Both the position numbers and the translations under genes were made by a program. A model generated the notes under the pieces. It was not told the DNA's origin. It saw nothing but the letters and a program-made list of their open reading frames with translations, and did no database searches. A stretch of 64,000 nucleotides of DNA from Zygaena filipendulae. Lineage: Eukaryota > Arthropoda > Insecta > Lepidoptera > Zygaenidae. Below, piece by piece: positions 56,701-64,000 of this stretch (its first letter is position 1; every line of letters starts with the position of its first letter). The stretch is taken from positions 4,169,001 through 4,233,000 of the forward strand of contig OU015673.1 of the NCBI GenBank assembly GCA_907165275.2. The letters are read 5' to 3'.

Positions 56701-59700
56701 TGGTGATAATCGGTTGAGCCGTTAAGGCGAGAAAGCGTAACAAACATATAAACCAACTAACTCACTTTCGCGTTTATAATGTTAGTAAGGATATACCTAC
56801 TGGTTCCCTGAGGTTTTTCCCCTTCATTAATTTTGGAATTCCCGCGGGAATTCACACACACGCTAAGTTAGAATTGACCCAACACGAATAACTTTTTTTC
56901 TCTCATACGTGTTTCCAAGTTTTTTATAGCTATATTGCTATATGTGTATTTAATAATATGTATTTAATATCTCCTTACCGTTTTACAGCGATCCGAAAAG
57001 CAGTGGAATCTGTATACTCGACATATCTACCGAAAAATGCACACCCCTTCGTTTATTTGAGCTTAGAGTTAGGTAAGGAACGAAACGATTATGGTATTTT
57101 TGTTAGATTTACCCTATTCTTCATACTGCAATATTGACTTATTTTAATAGCGGTATCGATCACAGCCCCCTTAGCCAAGTTGATATTCTATTATCTTTAA
57201 AACATCGCTCTGCGTAGTATTCTATTTATACTGTCTATTATCGTTTTGTGTGACAAAACTGGACTTTTGATTGGGCGGTTTTTCGTGTCATAACGTTTCA
57301 TTACTTTGTTTTCTATGTGCTAACGATAGTAGGATGTCAACTTGGCTAACCCTGCAGCAGAGCTAAGATGTGCAACACGATAAAATTTTATCGCGCCATT
57401 TTATATCGTTTTGTCTACTGGCAGCAAAAAATGTTTAACCTAATCTAGTCTTAACTCAATACCCCACTACTGAACCTTTTTGCTTGGACGCCCACAAACA
57501 TATCGTGGCGCGCATCTTAGGCCTACAGGAAAGATAAGCTATACTGCTTAATATCACTTTGAGGTTATATTTGTTTGGCTATAGATCCAAAGAATGTAGA
57601 CGTGAACGTGCATCCAACGAAACATGAGGTGCAATTTTTGTACGAAGAGCAGATCATCGAGAAGATAAAGTCATGTATAGAGAGCAAGCTGTTGAGTTGC
57701 AACTCGACTCGCGTCATGTACACTCAGGTAACAAATGGACGATTCTGCTCGCGCAAACAGACGAACCTCCTCATCATTCGTACTGATTCGATAAGGGTCT
57801 CTCCACGGACTCCACATACGGAAACGGTGCAGTTTTGTGTTTTGTGTGAGTAGAATTAGTCCTCGGATTGTTGTTTTAAGCCATTGATTTGAGTTTTAGG
57901 TGATTTGTAGGTACTTTATTTTTATGATATCAGAGTTAAAATGTGAATGACAATAGTCTGAGTACTCTAGAATGATCTTATTTAAGTCTACATGTGGAAA
58001 ACAATCAATAGCAATTGGTTTTTCTTAATAAATAAATTTCGTTCAACACCTATTTACCTTTTTTTGGAAACCACCGTAAACATATAACATTAAATTTAGA
58101 ATAAATAGAGTATGGCCATTATTATTTATATAATTTTATCTTTGCGTAAAATGTATACGGCATTTCAGGCGCGTTTACCCGGAGCCACTGCTGTCGAAGA
58201 GATTGTGAAAAAAACGACAGAAGGCACTAAGGTTTATGCAAACAATATGGTTCGAGTCAATCCCGATTTACAGAAAATAGACAAATTCTTCTATACATCA
58301 GCAAAAAATAATACGAAAACTGACGACACAACACTTTCACAAGGAATACAAGATAATCAAAAACCCAAAGAAGAAATAAGAGCATTGAATGAAGTATACG
58401 ACGATGAAATGAAAGAAAAGCAGAACGAAATGGAAACTGATAGTGTATTAGAAAACTCATTAGTAAACGAGCCAAATGAGAAGAATGAGTTAGGAGAAAA
58501 TAAAAACAAATGGAAAATACATGCTGCAATAGATCAAGCTAACATAACATATATAGATCCAAAAGAATCGTTTAAAACAAGAACTTTTAAATACGAAAGA
58601 GTGGAAACTAAGTTGACGAGCGTGAAACAACTCAGGTTGGACGTCGAGAACAAATGCAACATGAATTTGAGGGAGATACTGGCTAATTTGATATTTATCG
58701 GGTGCATCGATTTGCACAAGTCGCTGATACAACACTCGACGCAGTTGTACTTGTGTAATACGGTCAGATTGATGTAAGTTTTGATTAATTATGACCGACA
58801 GGCGATAACAATTTGCTTGCCCATAAACAGCGAAGTCGCGATGGCTCGTTAATACCAAAAACTTACAACCATAAGTCTGGGCTAATGCTTGTATGAATTT
58901 TGAAAAGCAGCAGCATATTGAACATTAATACTCTACAGAGAATAAATAGTACCTACTTTCATAGCACATTATAAAATTGCTTTTTTTTTTCTTTAAAACT
59001 ACGACTTGGATTCCCAGCTAGCAAAAACTACCTTTTTTTTTTTCAAATGTATACCTACAGTTTTCTGTTTTAGTTTATATCCAAATCCTTGCCGATCTCG
59101 TAATCCTTCACCCGTATATGCATACGTACTTGGAACATTTACAGGGAGGAGTTATTTTATGAGACCATGTTGTATGACTTTCAAAATTTCGGTGTTATAA
59201 AGCTATCGAATCCGCTGCCAATTGAAGAACTTATGTTGCTGGGTCTCAACTCGCAGACGACAGAGTGGGATCCTGATTTAGGCAAGTATTAAAATTGGAA
59301 ATTTACAATATTTAAATTGGAAATCTGACATTGTCCTGTCCAAATTTGCATGAATTTGCAAAAATTCGATAGAAAACCGCGTATTTTTTCCCGATAACGT
59401 CATCCAGCTGATTTTAAATTAATTAATATCTATTTGCATGTTGTTCAATATAGGTGACATGACAACAATGGCGCAGCAAATGTCTAAACTGCTGATCAGC
59501 AAACGAGCAATGCTGTATGAATACTTTTCACTGGAAATTAACGCTGCGGGGGAGCTGTTGGCCTTGCCTCTATTGTTGGGTGAGTCGCCGCCGCACTGGC
59601 CTGCGCGAATATTCGGCTTTGTATCTCTTTCTCACATTAGAAAAACTAAAAATAGTCGCGAATCCTACTTCCTACTAATATTATAAACGCGAAAGTTTGT

Positions 59701-60508
59701 AAGAATGTATGGATGGATGTTTGTTACTCTTTCACGCAAAAACTACTGGATGGATTGAAACTTTACAATAATATAGCTTATACATCAGATTAACACATAG
59801 GGTACTTTTTATCCCGGAATTCCCGAGGGAACTCTGAATTTAACGCGGGTGAAACCGCGGGGCACAACTAGTGATTAATAATGTGAATATTTCTACTATC
59901 TATTTTTGTATACTATACATATATACTATATGTAAGTATATACCTAATCTGAATCTCGGAAACAGTTTCAACGATTTTCATGAAATTTAGTATGCAAGGG
60001 TTTCGGGGCGGATAATCGATGTAGCTAGGTTTCATTTTTATACAACCATTATTACAGTCCAATCCATTATTTTTCCTTTCAACTGAGCCCATGGTATCCT
60101 TTCAGCATTTTTTCACTTTGATCTAGAATACAAAATCTCCAGATAGAAGATAGAAAAAAATCGTTCTGTACACATCCGGTATCGTAACTGTAACAACTGT
60201 TTCCAGATGGTCATACGCCTTTCATGGGCGCCTTGCCCACATACCTCGTGCGCCTCGTCACAGAAGTGAACTGGGACGCCGAGAGGGAGTGCTTCGACAC
60301 TTTCAGCCGACAGACGGCCATATTCTACTCCCAACCCAACCCAGACACGAACGCGGAGTCTATGAAAGCGGAGTTCTGGAAACAGGAGCACATAATATTC
60401 CCAGCGATCCGAAGAAACTTCCTGCCGCCGACCAGCTTCGTCAGTAACGGAGCTATTTTACAGATCGCCAGTCTGCCCGATTTGTATAAAGTGTTTGAAC
60501 GTTGTTGA
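53727..60508 (+). CDS. Mlh1: DNA mismatch repair protein Mlh1
   Basis: Eleven exons (53727-53839, 54261-54324, 54749-54948, 55284-55554, 56307-56463, 56989-57072, 57585-57727, 58169-58773, 59145-59281, 59454-59579, 60207-60508) join in frame to 733 aa; human MLH1 has 756. GHKL ATPase motifs are present: [32 protein letters not shown] at 61-67 and GFRGEAL at 97-103, with [11 protein letters not shown] at about 302-312. Exon 8 holds a charged, poorly conserved linker. The C-terminus ([17 protein letters not shown]) is the MLH1 dimerisation domain; the final FERC is diagnostic, since its Cys completes the PMS2 endonuclease metal site. MLH1 pairs with PMS2 in post-replicative mismatch repair and with MLH3 in meiosis. 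The ATG at 53712 is rejected because it meets a stop. Intron 9 uses a GC donor. The gene is divergent from the ZAD-ZnF gene. Confidence 0.97.
55608..55870 (-). mobile_element. Family B MITE copy
   Basis: Begins ATAGGCTAATAATAA and carries AAAAAATATTGGAC and GACGTCACGAGC blocks. Starts 54 bp after exon 4 of Mlh1. Confidence 0.6.
56588..56792. repeat. CTAG-ended repeat
   Basis: ACTAGCTGTCGTCCGCGGTT to GCGTTTATAATGTTAGTAAG. Intron 5 of Mlh1. A shorter copy of the related type is at 55878-56070 in intron 4. Confidence 0.65.
57165..57352. mobile_element. Family G MITE copy
   Basis: GCCCCCTTAGCCAAGTTGA on the left and TCAACTTGGCTAACC on the right. In intron 6 of Mlh1. An end-only relic is at about 36591-36615. 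Confidence 0.7.
59678..59872. repeat. CTAG-ended repeat, opposite orientation
   Basis: Starts TAATATTATAAACGCGAAAG and ends GTGAAACCGCGGGGCACAAC then TAGT. In intron 10 of Mlh1. Confidence 0.65.
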
Positions 60509-61149
60509 AATTGTTTTTTTTTTGTGAAGTGTTTAAAAAAAGTGGAGGACTGTGATTGAGTTTTTGTTTAGTAAATCGTTTAAAAATCTCTTTGTAACTC
60601 TTTTATTTAACAAGTAAGTATCATAAACAGAAATGATCAGGAATAGGACGCCAAGCTGCTTACTCTTTAGTGTTATTGCTTATTTCTGCGTGTATTTGCC
60701 TTTGGCGCTGCATCAGAAATGGCTATGGGCCATTTCTCTTAGCCTATTAGAAAAAAAGAATAAAAAAATGTCTTAGCGCATTGCCACGCTTGCTCGCTTC
60801 GTAATCGTATTCTTATCTGTATTTTATTCCTTAAAACATACGCTAATTAGCAGTGAAAGTCCCGACAAAATTGGTCCAACCGTTTCGGAGAATCACTTGC
60901 GTGAGTTTCGGAATTCCCGCAGGAACTATTTTTTTCTAAAGGTAACCTAAGTTATTCTTTATAACATCAACTATTTGCCAGTGGAAGTCCCGTTAAAATC
61001 GGTCCAGTGGTTTCAGAGATTAGCCTGAACAAACAGACAGAAAAATATATAATATAGTTCTAGTCGACTGTCGAATGATACGAAGAGCTTTTTCTGGTCG
61101 GCTCTCCGACTAACATCGTGCGGTATTGTCATTGTAACCAAAGCTGCTA

Positions 61150-61262
61150 CACGTAGGCACAGATAATATAATACTATACTAGTAGACTATACTAGTATAG
61201 TATAGTAGACTATACTATATATATATTATATATATACTATATAATACTAGACTAGTAGACGT
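61150..61262. repeat. Palindromic AT-rich low-complexity tract
   Basis: Built from ACTATACTAGTA, TAGACTATAC and (TA)n blocks that pair with themselves in both orientations, able to form cruciforms. A variable locus is likely. Confidence 0.7.
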
Positions 61263-62382
61263 AGGTATCGAAATATGATGTGCGCCTCTAGCACCACAGA
61301 TTGAATAACTACTTGGGCTGAATTGGATCATTCTTAAAAAAAAAACAAATATTGTAAAAATGAGATTTTATTGTACAAAAAAAAACTTAAAAATATAGAG
61401 ACACACCGCAGGAATGGCGATTATACTTAAAAGTTATCAGCCTAAATTGCACTTGCGTTTTCCGATCGCCTACTTATGCGCACGAAATGTATTTTATACG
61501 TTCATACTTATTGACATTCGCCACTGGTTTGTGATGATAATTTTTTCTTTTCTTTTCAAGGCGTATTCAATGCGTTCAGTCGTTATCCACTGCAATATTA
61601 CGTTAAAAAAGAAATTGATAGCAAGATACTATTAAAAAAGTCCATTAAATCTTATAATGGCCTTAGATCTTACCTAGATAGATTTTTAAAGAATATTTAA
61701 AAAAATAGAATTTATTTCATTTCGCTATTTAGCGAGCATTAAAATTTTAAGTTGAGCTAGTCGGCTCTCTATACTATAGCATGGTGTGGGACTTTATAGC
61801 GAGCGGAAAACGTAAGCACAACCAACTGGACTCTATAGCTACTGCAGGCGGCTGGCTTGTGTGCGACACAACACGGAGTTTGAGTTAGAAATTGAAGGCA
61901 CGAAATCAGCGGAGAGTATCGCTTCTCACATACTTTACATAGTAATAGCAAAGAATAGAGTTTCTTCTTCTTCTTTAATAATGGCGTCTATAATTATAAT
62001 TTGCCAATGATAACGTTTCTTACTAATAAAAATTTCTTCATCTCCTTTCAATTATGGCGAAACGCCAGTGACAATGTTAGATTGTTCCCAAAGTTAAAAC
62101 ATGGCTCTCTTCAAAGCCAGTTTCCTGTTCGGGGTCCAAAATAGATGCTGAGAAGTGACTGAAATAACGAAGACTTCACGTGACACGTGTTCGGTACTAC
62201 TTTCACCCTTCAACAACCAAAAATAGAGTTTATATAAAGAAACGACACTCCGCCTCCTACCAATGTCATGCCTCCTCCGAGAAAATGACCTTGGTAAAGA
62301 CCGAGGAAAGATTGACACGTAGAATCTATCCCTATGTGACAATCTCAGAAGAATAACTAAGCATATTCTTCTGAGGTGACAA

Positions 62383-62929
62383 TAGGGTACTTGCATGAAT
62401 TTTTTTTTTCAGTCTATTTTAAAGATATATGGTCTACTTAAACAAAGCAAGAAAAAGAAAAAAAATATATGCATAAATTAATCCGTGATAGAAATGTCAA
62501 TGTCGTATTGACAGGGTCATGTGACACTGACAGACAGATAACTTCAATATCCAAAAGCGAAATTAAGGTTGAACTGTGTCAATTTACTTCCAAAAGTTCC
62601 AGTAAAGAATCGAAATGCATGTTACCGATGCATTTTCAAGTAAAAAACTTCAGAAAATGAAAAATATGCGTTGACTGTATGCACTTAGTTTCTTTTGCCT
62701 TCTCTGAAAGAGGTAATGTTTCCTAAAAAAATAAAAGTGACGTCATGTGTTAAGCTTGGCTGTGATTGGTGTTCCGTTGCAACGTTCCGTTTCACAAAAT
62801 TAAAAGTTGAATATTTTGGAAACTATTGAAAATTTTTTAGTAAATTTTTCATGATAACGCTTTTCTAAGGCTCTATTTTTGAAATATTGACACAATTTCT
62901 TATTATAAATTTCATGCAAGTACCCTATT
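62383..62929. mobile_element. Element F with AATAGGGTACTTGCATGAA inverted ends
   Basis: The 19-bp end AATAGGGTACTTGCATGAA at 62383-62401 is perfectly inverted at 62911-62929. The right 215 bp match a second copy at 41768-41985 closely. No coding capacity. Confidence 0.65.
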
Positions 62930-63146
62930 ATTCACTGACGTTAGACAGTTACTGTCAGCTCGCTGTCAACCTTACGCTACACACACGCGCATACGACGTG
63001 TACAAGCCGGCTGTGTTTACTTGTAGAAAAGTGCTTGAATCAGTTCATTTGTATGGAGTGTCGTGTGCTATTAAGTCGCAAGTATGTCCGTGTTCCGGTG
63101 GCGTGCGGTGGGCGGTGGGCAGTGGGCAGTGGGCGGTGGGCGGTGC

Positions 63147-63266
63147 TCACGCGTCCACCACGTAGTTGGGATGCACCACCAGCCAGGGGTCGTCCTCCAC
63201 CTCCTGCGCCGCGGGCCCACGCGCTGCCCGCAGCCCGGTGGTCGACAGCGGGATTATCACTTGGTC
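63147..63266 (-). CDS. Terminal coding exon of an unrecognised gene (partial)
   Basis: A GC-rich stretch has a good 3' splice site on the minus strand (cccacag-type AG ending at 63267 just upstream) and 39 codons to a TGA at 63147-63149. The sequence ends in EDDPWLVVHPNYVVDA. Composition and splice-site context match the other host exons here, and the open frame starts in phase 0. I do not recognise the family. The rest of the gene would lie on the minus strand beyond 64000. No convincing further exon is visible between 63507 and 64000. Confidence 0.45.
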   Translation of the reverse strand, partial: DQVIIPLSTTGLRAARGPAAQEVEDDPWLVVHPNYVVDA

Positions 63267-63284
63267 CTGTCCCACAACCACATT

Positions 63285-63506
63285 TGGACATAGATAAGCA
63301 ATAGCGTGTTAACCCACACTGGAGAAATTTGGAGTAAATTAAAGTATTAAAATTATAGCGCCATTTTGTTTCAATATCTAGCTACATATTTAAACCATGT
63401 AATAAGCTAAACACATAATTAAAAAACGTTCTCTAACTCTCAATAAATCGTTCTGAATCAATAACTTCGTTTTGTGGGTTAACATGTTATTGCTTATCTG
63501 CGTCCA
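63285..63506. mobile_element. Family D MITE copy
   Basis: Same length and ends as 33480-33702 with scattered differences. Its left end is only about 17 bp from the 3' splice site of the minus-strand exon at 63147-63266. Confidence 0.8.
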
Positions 63507-64000
63507 TTTATGATACGACATGAAATAAAAATGTATCTTCGATGGTAATATCTTTGTATGGTACTACTGTTTTTACTTTGTGAAGATAGGAACGACATAA
63601 CAATGTCCAAATACCGAGCTTCGGTTCGCGTGTTTTCGTTGTTAAATCGGTTTTTGGATAAGATACCGGCTTTATCAATTCGTGTTATTTTACCAACCAA
63701 AACATATGGGATTTTAAAGAATGCAATTTTATACAAAGTTGTTTTGTAACGCCACCTATAGTTTTGAGGTACCAATATGTTAACAATCCAATAGCAACAA
63801 TGCAAGATATAACCTCAAAGATTTTATCTTATTAAAAATTTTAAATTTGATCCAAACTATTAGAGCTGTTTCCTATACACCCGATATCACAACAATAGTA
63901 TAAAACAAGGTCACTTCCCGCTGTCTGTCTGTAACTATGTATGCTTAGATCTTCAACGGATTTTGATGTTTTTTTTTTAAATAGGTAGTCCTACTTCCTA

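Larger units (their letters stand above)
60509..63146. other. Intergenic after Mlh1
   Basis: Mlh1 3'UTR with TTTATT/AATAAA-like signals, CTAG-type repeat fragments at about 60850-61055, an AT palindromic tract at 61150-61262, element F and a GTGGGC(A/G) microsatellite at 63110-63146. No gene supported. Confidence 0.55.

Noticed and set aside
53727..57727. Pms2 instead of Mlh1
   Set aside because: The N-terminal ATPase domain alone could suggest other MutL homologues, but the sequence detail and the C-terminal KVFERC end fit MLH1, and no PMS2 endonuclease motif (DQHAxxE) is present.
63494..63805. Minus-strand open frame beyond the terminal exon at 63147
   Set aside because: AT-rich, overlaps the family D MITE end, has no match to a known domain and no clear splice junctions to the exon downstream.

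Overview
The window is animal nuclear DNA, almost certainly from a lepidopteran (moth or butterfly). Genes are split into many short exons with GT-AG introns and AT-rich introns. Insect-type genes are present, including a ZAD zinc-finger gene. The space between exons is packed with dispersed repeats of types familiar from Lepidoptera: CTAG-ended elements with a recurring 'gcgtgaaagcgtaacaaac' segment, RTE and R1-like LINE ends, a tRNA-derived SINE and several families of small inverted-repeat (MITE) elements. I cannot name the species.

Layout. (1) 2.0-11.5 kb, plus strand: nine-exon SLC10-family transporter, 458 aa. (2) 14.6-16.9 kb, plus: four-exon 221-aa protein with THEG-like repeats. (3) 17.5-26.3 kb, minus: nine-exon Idh3b, mitochondrial NAD-isocitrate dehydrogenase beta subunit, 384 aa. 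(4) 28.5-30.2 kb: a PIF/Harbinger deletion derivative carrying an N-terminal HARBI1-like fragment, followed by a second inverted-repeat element with ~158-bp tandem repeats. (5) 31.5-37.5 kb, plus: eight-exon sideroflexin, 319 aa. (6) 39.6-49.2 kb, minus: 13-exon ZAD protein with about 13 C2H2 fingers and an in-frame 171-bp tandem duplication over an AT-hook exon. (7) 49.7-52.6 kb: an IS4EU/ISL2EU-like DNA transposon with two convergent genes, an intact SAP-SWIM-YqaJ nuclease gene and a THAP transposase that lost its catalytic core. (8) 53.7-60.5 kb, plus: eleven-exon Mlh1, 733 aa. (9) 63.15-63.27 kb, minus: the last coding exon of an unrecognised gene that runs off the window.

Exon borders were read by hand. 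In each recognised host gene every junction keeps the reading frame, the sum of exons is a multiple of three, and the encoded length fits the family where the family is known. The neighbours do not form a pathway: mitochondrial metabolism (Idh3b, sideroflexin), DNA mismatch repair (Mlh1), transcription (ZAD-ZnF) and membrane transport (SLC10) simply lie side by side, as is usual in insect genomes.

The most notable points are the two-gene transposon lodged between the divergent ZAD-ZnF and Mlh1 genes, the duplicated AT-hook exon, a heptamer array abutting an Idh3b splice donor, a GC-AG intron in Mlh1, an uncharacterised A/B modular repeat at 3.4-5.4 kb, and several MITEs that end close to splice acceptors.
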